19,595 bases of DNA from an uncultured Gammaproteobacteria bacterium (GCA_937980285.1 CALJQI010000006.1:1-19595); one strand, 5' to 3'; positions 1 through 7,865 are shown, counted from the stretch's first letter. Made by a program: numbers and translations. The notes: generated from the letters alone by a model not told the origin.

Positions 1-1
1 C

Positions 2-1621
2 CTGGTCGCGGTGTGCGCGTTGATGGTCGCCGGGCAGGCGCTGGTGCGTACCGGCGCGCTGGAACCGATCGGGCGCCAGCTGGCGCGCTGGTGGTCACAC
101 CGACCGCTGCTGACATTTCTGCTCACGCTGGTGATCGGCGCAATGCTGAGCGCGTTCATCAACAACACACCTGTGGTGATACTGTTATTGCCGATACTGA
201 TCAGCGTGTCGTTGAAAACCGGGACGCCCGCATCCGACCTGCTGATGCCGATGGGCCTGGCGACCTCGATCGGCGGCCTGGCGACCAGCATCGGTACTTC
301 GACCAACTTACTGGTAGTTGCGGTGGCCGCCGATCTCGGCCTGCGCGAGCTCGGCATGTTCGATTTCGCCTTTCCGGCGATCATCGCCGGCAGCGTTGGC
401 GTGGCATACCTGTGGCTGCTGGCGCCGAGGCTGCTGCCGCAGCGTGAAGCGCGCCTGCCGACGACCTCGCCACGGCTTTTTACCGCGCAACTGCGTATTC
501 ACGATGACAGCGTAATCAACCAGAAAAAACTGTCCGAGGCGATTGCGCTCGGCGGCGGCAATCTCGAAGTCGTGCACATACTGCGCGGCAAGAAAAACAA
601 CCGCCTGGTGGCAATCCCGGACATGGTGCTGCGCAGCGGCGACCGGATCATCGTCAACAGCACGCCCGGCCGACTCAAGGAACTGGAAACGGTACTCGGC
701 GCCAGCCTGTTTTCGGGCGATGAACGGGTCGACGACGAGCACCCGCTGCGCGATACCACGCAGCAGATCGCCGAGGTGGTGGTAGTGCCGGGATCGACCC
801 TCGACGGACGGACCCTGGCCAATATACGCTTTCGCGAGCGATACCAGCTAATGGTGCTGGCGCTGTTTCGCTCCAATAAATGGGCCAGCAAGCAGGGTAC
901 CGAGCATACCGAGGATACGCGCCTGCATTCGGGCGACGTGCTTCTGGTGCAGGGATCGGTGAGCAACATCAAGCGCCTCAAGTCGAGCCGCAACCTGCTG
1001 GTGCTGGATGCCAAGGCGGCGCTGCCGATATCGAAACGCGCACCGCTGGCGATGTTGATCATGCTGTGGATTATCCTGATGGCCGCATTCGGATTGCTGC
1101 CGATCGCGGTCAGCGCACTTTGCGGTGTGATGCTGATGCTGTTGACCGGCTGTATCAAGTGGTTCGACGCTACGCGTGCGTTGAGCGCATCGGTGATATT
1201 ACTGATTGTCACCAGCCTCGCGATGGGCACCGCCATGGTCGAAACCGGCGGCGCCGATATTATCGCCAGCGCCTACGTGGCATTAACCGCCGGTGCGTCA
1301 CCGACCATCATTTTGAGCGGACTGCTGGCGATGATGGCGATTTTGACCAACGTCGTGTCCAACAATGCCGCGGCGGTCATCGGTACGCCGATCGCGATCG
1401 GCATTGCGCATCAACTGGGTCAGCCGGCGGAGCCTTTCGTGCTGGCGGTCATATTCGGCGCCAACATGAGCTTCGCCACGCCGATGGCCTACCAGACCAA
1501 TCTGCTGGTGATGAACGCCGGCAATTACCGTTTCTCCGACTTTGTGCGCGTCGGCCTGCCGCTGGTGCTGCTGATGTGGGCGTTGCTGAGCTTTTTACTG
1601 CCCTGGTTGTACGGCATCTAG
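2..1621 (+). CDS. SLC13-family (ArsB/NhaD-like) anion permease with two RCK_C domains, 5' end cut by window
   Basis: Integral inner-membrane permease that probably moves an anion such as sulfate or a carboxylate. The reading frame is open to the left edge, so the GTG at 11 is not a credible start and roughly 50-60 N-terminal residues are likely missing. The visible part begins with transmembrane helices holding the family-type motif FINNTPVVILLLP and a glycine-rich loop (SIGGLATSIGTSTNLL). A soluble middle part follows, with two RCK_C/TrkA_C-like repeats at about residues 155-235 and 250-335, each ending in a pattern like SGDRIIV or SGDVLLV. A second membrane half contains VVSNNAAAVIGTPIAI and FATPMAYQTNLLVM, mirroring the first half as expected for an inverted-repeat carrier. 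The family assignment is strong; the substrate cannot be read from sequence. A dUTPase gene follows after 60 bases. Confidence 0.85.
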   Translation: MVAVCALMVAGQALVRTGALEPIGRQLARWWSHRPLLTFLLTLVIGAMLSAFINNTPVVILLLPILISVSLKTGTPASDLLMPMGLATSIGGLATSIGTSTNLLVVAVAADLGLRELGMFDFAFPAIIAGSVGVAYLWLLAPRLLPQREARLPTTSPRLFTAQLRIHDDSVINQKKLSEAIALGGGNLEVVHILRGKKNNRLVAIPDMVLRSGDRIIVNSTPGRLKELETVLGASLFSGDERVDDEHPLRDTTQQIAEVVVVPGSTLDGRTLANIRFRERYQLMVLALFRSNKWASKQGTEHTEDTRLHSGDVLLVQGSVSNIKRLKSSRNLLVLDAKAALPISKRAPLAMLIMLWIILMAAFGLLPIAVSALCGVMLMLLTGCIKWFDATRALSASVILLIVTSLAMGTAMVETGGADIIASAYVALTAGASPTIILSGLLAMMAILTNVVSNNAAAVIGTPIAIGIAHQLGQPAEPFVLAVIFGANMSFATPMAYQTNLLVMNAGNYRFSDFVRVGLPLVLLMWALLSFLLPWLYGI

Positions 1622-1681
1622 ACGCTATGGCGAGCGCCCGCCGGCTCCGGTACACTCCTGTCTTTTGCGCTGCAACTCACC

Positions 1682-2293
1682 ATGAAAACGCAACTACTGA
1701 TAATGCTCGAAATGCAGGACGCGATGAATGCGCGCGTCAATCCCGACTGGCGCCAGGCCGGCAACGCCTGGTATCGCGCGATCTGGACCGAATGCGCCGA
1801 GATGCTCGACCATTACGGCTGGAAATGGTGGAAGCACCAGCAACCCGACCTCGAGCAGGTGCAGCTGGAGCTGGTCGATATCCTGCATTTCGCGATCAGC
1901 GACTACCTGTTGCAGGATGCCGACAACGAGGCCGTCGCCGATCGTATCGCCGCGGAAATCATGGATCCGCGCCAGGATCGGGATATTCGCGCCGCGATCG
2001 AATCCATGGCGCAATCCACGATTGCCAATCGTTCGATGCATTTCTCCGATTTCGCCAACGTGATGGCGCTGATCGAGATGGATTTCGATAGCCTCTATCG
2101 AACCTATGTCGGCAAGAATGTGCTCAACTTCTTTCGCCAGGATCACGGCTACAAGGACGGCAGCTATATCAAGGTCTGGCAGGGCAGGGAAGACAACGAG
2201 CACCTGGTCGAGGTGCTCGCTGATCTGGATAGCGGCAGCCCGGATTTCCGCGAGCAGGTCTACCAGGGGCTTGGCCGGCGCTACCCCGGCTGA
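1682..2293 (+). CDS. dimeric (all-alpha) dUTP diphosphatase
   Basis: Predicted to hydrolyse dUTP to dUMP and pyrophosphate, keeping uracil out of DNA and feeding dTMP synthesis in the cytoplasm. The 203-residue protein has the MazG-like metal-binding pattern ExxE (E37, E40) followed by ExxD (E63, D66), and the family block HYGWKWWK (about 44-51) between them. This is the dimeric type 2 dUTPase, unrelated to the trimeric beta-barrel Dut of Escherichia coli. The length suits the family. The ATG at 1682 is the natural start because the similarity begins almost at once (QLLIMLEMQDAMN), although no clear Shine-Dalgarno sequence precedes it. It is co-directional with the upstream permease, with no obvious functional link. 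Confidence 0.88.
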   Translation: MKTQLLIMLEMQDAMNARVNPDWRQAGNAWYRAIWTECAEMLDHYGWKWWKHQQPDLEQVQLELVDILHFAISDYLLQDADNEAVADRIAAEIMDPRQDRDIRAAIESMAQSTIANRSMHFSDFANVMALIEMDFDSLYRTYVGKNVLNFFRQDHGYKDGSYIKVWQGREDNEHLVEVLADLDSGSPDFREQVYQGLGRRYPG

Positions 2294-2344
2294 TTGCCGA
2301 CAGCAGCCAGTAGAATCGCTTTTATTTATCTAGACGATCGAACT

Positions 2345-2372
2345 TTGCAACCGCGTTGTAAATGTCTATGCT
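2345..2372 (+). promoter_or_regulatory. sigma70-like promoter, possibly leaderless
   Basis: A TTGCAA -35 element (2345-2350) is followed after 16 bases by a TATGCT -10 element (2367-2372). Transcription would start near 2379, which is the A of the ATG of the downstream histidine phosphatase gene, and no ribosome binding site is visible before that ATG. The elements are seen directly; leaderless initiation is inference. Confidence 0.45.
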
Positions 2373-2378
2373 GTCCGA

Positions 2379-3026
2379 ATGCGCGTTATATTAGTAAGGC
2401 ATTACCAGACCCTGTCGAACGCGGCAGGGCGTATTCTGGGCTGGGCGGATTCGCCGCCCTGCGTCGATTGGAGAGCTGACGTTGATTTCATCGCCAGCCA
2501 GTTGCGCAAGGGTGACGTCGGTATCGACGCCGTTTACGCTAGCGACCTGACTCGCGCCCGGCAAACCGCGATAAGCTATGCCGAGTCGTTTGGCGTCGCC
2601 GATGTCATCGCTGTTCCCGAACTCAGGGAAATCAACTACGGCAAGTTGCAGACACGGGAAAAGTCCACGGCTTTTAGCCAGTATCCGGAGCACAAAAAGG
2701 ATCCGGATCTTGTCTATCCGGATGGTGAGAGTTTTCGTCAAATGCAGCGCAGAAGCGTGCCTTTCGTAACCTCCCTGGCGACGGCTTACCCGAATTCCAC
2801 GATACTGGTGGTTTCGCATGCGGGCGTGATTCGCGGGCTTGTCAGTTATTTTCTAAAGCTGGAATATGCGCTCAATCTGAGGCGGAAAATATCGTTTCGC
2901 TACATAGGCGACTTTGTTTTCGAGGGCAAGGATCGCGTACATTACAACGAACTCGGGCAGCCTTCCGGATTCGTTTGCGACGGCGGTATCAGCGTACCGC
3001 TGCAGGTAACGACAGTAGCTTCCTGA
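2379..3026 (+). CDS. histidine phosphatase family protein (phosphoglycerate mutase-like)
   Basis: A 215-residue cytoplasmic enzyme of the histidine acid phosphatase/phosphoglycerate mutase superfamily, which works through a phosphohistidine intermediate. Visible catalytic elements are the N-terminal RHYQT motif (R7, H8 as nucleophile), SDLTRARQT with R59, the acid-bearing ELREINYG (E84) and the second histidine in VSHAGVIRG (H147). All four core positions are present, so it should be active. The family includes sugar-phosphate and nucleotide phosphatases as well as mutases, so the substrate is undetermined. It faces the 2-phosphoglycerate-kinase-like gene tail to tail, which makes a phosphoglycerate-related substrate worth testing but does not prove it. 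The start at 2379 puts the RHxxT motif at the usual distance from the N terminus. Confidence 0.82.
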   Translation: MRVILVRHYQTLSNAAGRILGWADSPPCVDWRADVDFIASQLRKGDVGIDAVYASDLTRARQTAISYAESFGVADVIAVPELREINYGKLQTREKSTAFSQYPEHKKDPDLVYPDGESFRQMQRRSVPFVTSLATAYPNSTILVVSHAGVIRGLVSYFLKLEYALNLRRKISFRYIGDFVFEGKDRVHYNELGQPSGFVCDGGISVPLQVTTVAS

Positions 3027-3042
3027 ATGTTTGCCCGCGGCG

Positions 3043-3068
3043 CCTGACACTCGCCGCGCGAGGTCAGG
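3043..3068. terminator. hairpin between convergent genes, putative terminator
   Basis: CCTGAC (3043-3048) pairs with GTCAGG (3063-3068), and inside it CTCG (3050-3053) pairs with CGAG (3059-3062), with one bulged A and a five-base CCGCG loop. This gives a ten-pair GC-rich stem between the stop codons of two converging genes. No T-run follows on either strand, so it is not a classic intrinsic terminator; it may slow polymerase or protect 3' ends. Confidence 0.45.
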
Positions 3069-3072
3069 GGAT

Positions 3073-4290
3073 CTACCCGTCGAGGTCGTCGACGAAGGCC
3101 TTGGCGCCGAATACCTTCTCCGGCGTGCCGTCGAAATTTTCAGCCAGGATGGCTATCGTGAAACGCATGATTTCAGAAAAAACCTTGTCCCGGTTTTCAT
3201 TCACGGTGATGTGTATGTTGGCGCCGTCGGCCTCCGATAGCAGGTAGGTTTGCAGGCGCCAGATTTCATCGAAGTATTGCAGGTAATGTTCGGCGCCGCG
3301 ATCGGGTACGTTATTGCTGCGCACCTTGATGCGCTGCATCAGGTGTTTGCGCTTGAGTAATCCCAGCATCACCGGAATCACCACGGCATCGGTCTCGGCC
3401 TGCATCTTTTCCATGAAGGCTGGATGAATATGTACCCCTTCCAGCACCAGCGACACGTGTTCGCGCGTTGCGCGATCGACCACCGCCTCGGTGGCCAGCG
3501 CGAGCAAATCGGCCTGGCTACGATAACCCTGCACCAGTGACTCCTCGGATACCTGGTCGCCGTTCTGCACGATACCGGGCAAGCCCTTCCAGGCGGTGAA
3601 CGACGACTGGTGCAACACCGGCATCAGCTGTTCCGGAATCATGGTGCGCATAACTTCACGCAGCATGTCGGTCGACTGGGTGCGGACGATCTCGAGCCGG
3701 TTGGCGAGCGTGTTGGCGGTGGTGCTCTTGCCGCAGCCGGCGGTGCCGCCAATCAGGAAAATCAACGGCCGGCCGCTATTGATAAAATCGTGCCACACCA
3801 GCCAGCGGTGCGCGACCGCGGGCCCGAGCTTGCTCGACTGGCGCAGGTAACGGTATATCAGCATTGCCAGGTTTCTGGACTTGATAATATTGATGGACTT
3901 GTTTGTCAGGTGTTCCTGCACCATTTGCACCACGTCCTCCGATTCCTTCGAATTAAGTCCAATGGTCTCGAGGCTGTGTCGAAACTGGAGGCGTGAGAAC
4001 GGATTCACGCGGCCGCATTGCTGTTCGATCTGTAGCGGTATCAGGCTGTTACGATTCTCGTAGCGGTAGACGACGTTTTCCTTGCCGAGCGCTGACAGGC
4101 GATCGAGCACCATGCGGTTGAGATCCTCGGTGGTGATCAACGCGGTATCGCTGAGCTGGTTGCGAACTTCGGAGGCGATATCGGAGGCTTCGGCAAATTC
4201 GAGGCCCGCGTCCTGCAGGCTGCGAATCAGGATGCCGCGAAGGAACGGAACCCGGGTTTCCTCGAGATCTTCTACAAGTGTTTTAGCCAA
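3073..4290 (-). CDS. P-loop kinase similar to 2-phosphoglycerate kinase, with N-terminal ATP-cone-like domains
   Basis: A 405-residue cytoplasmic protein. The C-terminal half is a P-loop kinase with Walker A GGTAGCGKST (181-190), a STDMLREVMR segment (206-215) and LEGVHIHP (283-290), patterns I associate with 2-phosphoglycerate kinase, which in methanogens makes 2,3-bisphosphoglycerate from 2-phosphoglycerate. The N-terminal region (about 1-155) contains two stretches resembling ATP-cone regulatory domains, one starting at VPFLRGILIRSLQDAG and one at FSRLQFRHSLETIG. The start is TTG at 4290 with GGGAGG just upstream; no in-frame ATG lies nearby and an upstream in-frame stop bounds the gene. 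It lies 131 bases beyond pstB with its own likely promoter. A role in phosphate metabolism is suggested by the neighbourhood; the substrate is inferred. Confidence 0.7.
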   Translation of the reverse strand: MAKTLVEDLEETRVPFLRGILIRSLQDAGLEFAEASDIASEVRNQLSDTALITTEDLNRMVLDRLSALGKENVVYRYENRNSLIPLQIEQQCGRVNPFSRLQFRHSLETIGLNSKESEDVVQMVQEHLTNKSINIIKSRNLAMLIYRYLRQSSKLGPAVAHRWLVWHDFINSGRPLIFLIGGTAGCGKSTTANTLANRLEIVRTQSTDMLREVMRTMIPEQLMPVLHQSSFTAWKGLPGIVQNGDQVSEESLVQGYRSQADLLALATEAVVDRATREHVSLVLEGVHIHPAFMEKMQAETDAVVIPVMLGLLKRKHLMQRIKVRSNNVPDRGAEHYLQYFDEIWRLQTYLLSEADGANIHITVNENRDKVFSEIMRFTIAILAENFDGTPEKVFGAKAFVDDLDG

Positions 4291-4336
4291 GAGCCTCCCA
4301 TCTGGTGGGCTAGGTAAATATTTGAATAATAGCGCT

Positions 4337-4364
4337 ATTTTAGGCTTGAATGGTCGATATGCAA
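4337..4364 (-). promoter_or_regulatory. sigma70-like promoter for the 2PGK-like kinase gene, with palindrome at the start site
   Basis: On the minus strand TTGCAT (4359-4364) and TAAAAT (4337-4342) are separated by 16 bases, a good -35/-10 pair in an AT-rich 131-base gap. The perfect 12-base palindrome AATAGCGCTATT (4328-4339) overlaps the -10 and the predicted start point near 4330, as an operator would. The elements are seen; function is inferred. Confidence 0.45.
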
Positions 4365-4424
4365 ATAGCGATTTACCGAGAACTAGTTACCTTTCACCGG
4401 AAAAAGCCGAATACTTCAAGCCTA
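4341..4424 (-). repeat. 10-bp perfect inverted repeat starting at the pstB stop codon
   Basis: TAGGCTTGAA (4341-4350, plus strand) is the exact reverse complement of TTCAAGCCTA (4415-4424), with 64 bases between. On the pst transcript the first arm contains the stop codon of the second pstB and the second arm is followed by AAAAT. It could form a long-range stem that ends or stabilises the pst message before the kinase gene; the second arm also overlaps the spacer of that gene's promoter. Confidence 0.4.
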
Positions 4425-5237
4425 GCCGTAGCGACCCTCGATATAGTCCGCGGTTTCCTGGTGCTGCGGCGTGACGAACATATCGGCGGTGTTAGTGTGT
4501 TCGATCACCTTGCCCATCAGCATGAAGATGCATTCCTCGCTGGCGCGCCGAGCCTGCGCCATGTTGTGGGTTACGATCAGGATCGAGTACTTGCCGCGCA
4601 ACTCCCAGATCAGTTCCTCGACCGCGGCGGTACCCTTCGGATCGAGCGCCGAACAGGGCTCGTCCATCAGCAGTACGCTGGGTTTTACCGGCAACAGGCG
4701 CGCTATGCACAGTTTTTGCTGTTCTTCCAGCGACAGGCCGGTCGCCTTGCGCCTGAGATTGTCCTTGACCTTGTCCCACAGTAGAACCTGGCGCAGCGAT
4801 TCCTCGACGATTTCGTCTTCGTCGTCGCGGCTGTACTTGCGTTCGCGGTTATGCAGCTTGTGGCCGAAGAGGATGTTTTCGCGAATCGACGCCGGCAGCG
4901 GGTTAGGGCGCTGAAACACCATGCCGACCTGTTTTCTGACCTGCACCAGCTCGACTTCCGGGGCATAGATATTATTGCCGAACACGTCTATCGCGCCCTC
5001 GATACGCACGTAGCCGAGCCGCTCGTTGATGCGGTTGATGCTGCGTAAAAAGGTGGACTTGCCGCAGCCCGAAGGGCCGATCAGCGAGGTGACGCGACCT
5101 TTCTTGATATCCAGGTTAACATCGTAAAGCGCCTGGAAGTCGCCGTACCACAGGTTCAGTGCGTCGGTATGGATCGCAAGCCCGACCGCGGCGTCGATAG
5201 ATTCTTCGGTATTCATATCCATATCGTCGTTAACCAA
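4422..5237 (-). CDS. pstB: PstB-like phosphate ABC transporter ATPase with degenerate signature motif
   Basis: Nucleotide-binding subunit of the Pst phosphate importer at the inner membrane. Visible motifs are Walker A GPSGCGKST (54-62), Q-loop VGMVFQRPNP (Q109), Walker B VLLMDE with SALDP (188-200), and the H-loop His (H224 in IVTHNM). The ABC signature is LSLEE (168-172) where PstB normally has LSGGQ, although the flanking residues QQKLCIAR are typical. Length (271) and the C-terminal ADYIEGRYG ending fit PstB. The start is TTG at 5237, which has GAGG six bases upstream and overlaps the preceding gene by eight bases; ATG at 5222 is an alternative without a ribosome binding site. Its neighbour is a second PstB-like ATPase with the opposite set of defects, so the two probably act as a heterodimer. 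Confidence 0.88.
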   Translation of the reverse strand: MVNDDMDMNTEESIDAAVGLAIHTDALNLWYGDFQALYDVNLDIKKGRVTSLIGPSGCGKSTFLRSINRINERLGYVRIEGAIDVFGNNIYAPEVELVQVRKQVGMVFQRPNPLPASIRENILFGHKLHNRERKYSRDDEDEIVEESLRQVLLWDKVKDNLRRKATGLSLEEQQKLCIARLLPVKPSVLLMDEPCSALDPKGTAAVEELIWELRGKYSILIVTHNMAQARRASEECIFMLMGKVIEHTNTADMFVTPQHQETADYIEGRYG

Positions 5238-6033
5238 AACGCCCCTCGATATAGTCGGTGGTGCGTGAATCCTGCACCTGGCCGGTGAACAAGTCCTCGG
5301 TTGCGCCGATCTCGACGCATTGCCCGTCCAGGAAAAATGCCGTGCGGTCGGCCAGGCGGCGCGCCTGCTGCACCAGGTTGGTGACCAGGATGATCGTCAT
5401 TTCCTGCTTCAGTTCCTTCAAAACGTCTTCGATACGCATCGTCGTTACCGGGTCTACCGCGATCGAAAACTCGTCCAGCATCAACAACTCGGGGTCCTGC
5501 GACAGCGCGCGCGCGATCGTCAGGCGCTGCTGCTGTCCGCCGGAGAGCAGGCTGCCGAGAGAATCCAGCCGGTCCTTTACTTCATCCCACAGCGCCGCGC
5601 GCGTCAGGCAGCGTTCGACGATGACATCGAGTTCGGCCCTGTCGCGAATGCCACGCAGGCGCGGCACGAAGGCGACGTTTTCGTAAATCGTCAACGGCAA
5701 TCCAACCGGCAGCGGAAACACGACGCCGATTCGATTGCGCAGCGCGTAAACGTTACGCACCTCGCGGATATTGATGCCGTCGAACAGGATTTCACCGTCG
5801 ATCGACATGCTGGTATCGAAATCGTTCATCCGGTTGATGGTCTTGAGAAACGAGGTTTTGCCGGCGTTGGCCGGGCCGATAATACCGAAGATTTCGTTTT
5901 CCATAACCTCCAGGTTGATATCGGATATCGCCGTGGTCGAACCGTAGCGGATACCGACGTCGCGCACCTGCAGCTTGACCTTTGAGTCCGGGTTGTCGCT
6001 CGCCATTGTCATCGCTTCCGCCGCGCTTACCAT
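5230..6033 (-). CDS. pstB: second PstB-like ATPase, lacking the Q-loop Gln and H-loop His
   Basis: A 267-residue ABC ATPase of the phosphate import class. Walker A GPANAGKTS (53-61), an intact LSGGQQQR signature (163-170) and Walker B LLMLDE (183-188) are present. Three features are unusual: the Q-loop reads IGVVFPLPVG, with Pro107 in place of Gln; the D-loop reads SIAVDP rather than SALDP; and the switch region reads ILVTNLV, with Asn219 in place of the H-loop His. It shares the IEGRFG tail with the neighbouring PstB. The ATG at 6033 overlaps the end of pstA (ATGGTAA), implying translational coupling; ATGs at 6012 and 6006 are alternatives. ATP binding looks possible, but hydrolysis at its own Walker site is doubtful. 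I infer that it pairs with the neighbouring PstB. Confidence 0.85.
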   Translation of the reverse strand: MVSAAEAMTMASDNPDSKVKLQVRDVGIRYGSTTAISDINLEVMENEIFGIIGPANAGKTSFLKTINRMNDFDTSMSIDGEILFDGINIREVRNVYALRNRIGVVFPLPVGLPLTIYENVAFVPRLRGIRDRAELDVIVERCLTRAALWDEVKDRLDSLGSLLSGGQQQRLTIARALSQDPELLMLDEFSIAVDPVTTMRIEDVLKELKQEMTIILVTNLVQQARRLADRTAFFLDGQCVEIGATEDLFTGQVQDSRTTDYIEGRFG

Positions 6034-6923
6034 TTCTTTTTGCCTCGCAGGTACATGCGCAACGCAATCGATGCGCTGTTCATCAACAACACCATCGCGA
6101 TCAGAACCAGCGCGACACCGTAGGGCAATCCTTCGGGTACGTGCGGCACCTGGGTCGAAACCACGAACAGGTGTAGCGACATGGCCATGGTCTGGTCGAA
6201 CACGCTTTGCGGCAGCACCGGGATAAAGAAGGCCGCCCCGGTGAACATGATCGGTGCGGTCTCGCCGGTGGTGCGCGAGACTTCGAGAATGACGCCGGTC
6301 AGGATGCCGCTGACCGAGTTCGGCAGAATCACCCGGCGGATTGTTTGCCAGCGGGTCGCGCCCATGTTCCAGCAGGCTTCGCGAAAGGCGGGCGGAACAG
6401 CCTGCAGCGATTCGCGCGTGGCCACGATCACCACCGGCAGCGTCATTACCGCGAGCGTCATGCTGGCCGCGAGGATGCTGGTGCCGAAGCCGAAAAAGAT
6501 GACGAAGGCGCCGACGCCGAACAATGCGTGCACGATCGACGGCACGCCGGCGAGGTTGATGATGGCGAGGTTGATCGAGCGCGTAAACCAGTTGTCGGCG
6601 GCGTACTCGCTAAGGTAGATCGCCGCGGCGACGCCGACCGGCACCGAAATGATCAGCGCTACGCCAACCAGCCAGACGGTGCCGAGCAGCGCGGGGAAGA
6701 TACCGCCCTCGGTCATGCCGTTGGTCGGATTGGTAAACAGGAAGTCGAAGGACAGCATGCCGCCGCCCTTGACCACCAGCGTGGTCAGAATGATCAGAAC
6801 CGGCAGAATCAGCAGTCCGGCCATCAGCATGAACAGGATCTTGAACAGCTTCTCGGTGCGCTTGGCGCTCACATTGAGATCGGTTTCGAGAAACGGGTTG
6901 GCGATAAGCTCTGTGTCGCTCAT
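6027..6923 (-). CDS. pstA: phosphate ABC transporter permease PstA
   Basis: Inner-membrane permease subunit that forms the phosphate channel with PstC. The 298-residue protein has a hydrophilic N terminus (about 1-25), a first hydrophobic helix (LFMLMAGLLILPVLIILTTL), and a binding-protein-dependent transport core. The cytoplasmic EAA loop that contacts the ATPases is visible as REACWNMGATRWQTIRRVILP (about 200-220), followed by SRTTGETAPIMFTGAA, typical of PstA. The start ATG at 6923 has AGGAG five bases upstream, and that site overlaps the stop codon of pstC. The gene overlaps the next ATPase gene by seven bases. All of this supports one pst operon. Confidence 0.93.
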   Translation of the reverse strand: MSDTELIANPFLETDLNVSAKRTEKLFKILFMLMAGLLILPVLIILTTLVVKGGGMLSFDFLFTNPTNGMTEGGIFPALLGTVWLVGVALIISVPVGVAAAIYLSEYAADNWFTRSINLAIINLAGVPSIVHALFGVGAFVIFFGFGTSILAASMTLAVMTLPVVIVATRESLQAVPPAFREACWNMGATRWQTIRRVILPNSVSGILTGVILEVSRTTGETAPIMFTGAAFFIPVLPQSVFDQTMAMSLHLFVVSTQVPHVPEGLPYGVALVLIAMVLLMNSASIALRMYLRGKKKW

Positions 6924-6931
6924 GGTCGCTC

Positions 6932-7864
6932 CTAGCTCTTGCGAATGCCGCGCACGATCAGGTCTGCGCTCAGGTTGATAACGAAGGTGATCGAGAACAG
7001 GAAGATACCGATCGTGAACAGGGCCTGGTAATGCGGCGAACCGACCGCGGTTTCGCCGAGCTCAGCGGCGATGGTCGCAGTCAATGCGCGTACCGAGTCG
7101 AATACGCTGCCGGGTATGTTGATCGCGTGCCCGGTCGCCATCAGTACCGCCATGGTTTCGCCGAATCCGCGGCCGACTCCGAGCAGAACGCCGCCCAGCA
7201 GGCCGTTCTTGGCCGCCGGCAGTACGGTCTTGTAAATGACTTGCCAGCGGGTGCCGCCAAGCGCCTCGGCGGCTTCGCGATATCGGTCCGGCACAGCCTT
7301 GAGCGCGTCTTCGCTGATCGAGGTCATTATTGGCGCCGCCATCAGGCCGAGGATGATGCCGGCATTGAGAATGTTCAGTCCGACCGGTACGTCGAACAGG
7401 TCGATGATCAGCGGGTTCATGATCGACAGGCCGATGAAGCCCCAGACCACCGACGGAATGGCCGCCAGCAACTCGATCAGGACCTTGAGGAACTCGCGTT
7501 TTTTACCGCTGGCGAACTCGGCCACGTAGATGGCGCTGCCGAGCGAAAACGGGATTGCCACCAGCATCGCCAGCCCGGTAACGCTGGCGGTTCCCGCCAT
7601 CAGCGCGAGAATGCCGTAGGTGGGCTCGTCCTCGTCGGTCGGCTCCCACCAGGGCGAGAGGAAAAATTCGCGGAAACTGAAATCCTCGAACAGGAATCCA
7701 AGGCCTTCGATGGTGACGAACACGAAGATGCCGACAATTAGCACGATCGCGGAGATGCCGCTCAGGAAAACCAGGTATTGAACCAGTTTGTCGATATACC
7801 AGTCAGCGTTACGCTGGTTGATATCCGGCAGGTTGCCACTTCGCTGTCGGGCTGCCTGGCTCAT
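6932..7864 (-). CDS. pstC: phosphate ABC transporter permease PstC
   Basis: Partner of PstA in the inner-membrane phosphate channel. A first hydrophobic helix (YLVFLSGISAIVLIVGIFVFV) is followed by a charged periplasmic stretch with PWWEPTDEDEPTYG, then helices of the transport core. The EAA loop reads REAAEALGGTRWQVIYKTVLP and is followed by GRGFGETMAVLMATG, typical of PstC. The chosen ATG at 7864 comes one base after the TGA of the phoU-like gene, suggesting re-initiation; a GTG at 7885 would give seven more residues and an overlap, and neither has a strong ribosome binding site. Only 8 bases separate it from pstA. Confidence 0.92.
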   Translation of the reverse strand: MSQAARQRSGNLPDINQRNADWYIDKLVQYLVFLSGISAIVLIVGIFVFVTIEGLGFLFEDFSFREFFLSPWWEPTDEDEPTYGILALMAGTASVTGLAMLVAIPFSLGSAIYVAEFASGKKREFLKVLIELLAAIPSVVWGFIGLSIMNPLIIDLFDVPVGLNILNAGIILGLMAAPIMTSISEDALKAVPDRYREAAEALGGTRWQVIYKTVLPAAKNGLLGGVLLGVGRGFGETMAVLMATGHAINIPGSVFDSVRALTATIAAELGETAVGSPHYQALFTIGIFLFSITFVINLSADLIVRGIRKS

Positions 7865-7865
7865 T

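Noticed and set aside
11..13. GTG at 11 as the start of the permease gene
   Set aside because: The frame is open to the left edge of the window and the protein lacks its first membrane helices, so the gene is cut by the window.
880..2091. Long plus-strand frame of 403 codons overlapping the permease and dUTPase genes
   Set aside because: It is an out-of-frame shadow of two well-supported genes and has low-complexity, Arg/Gly/Ala-rich composition without any domain.
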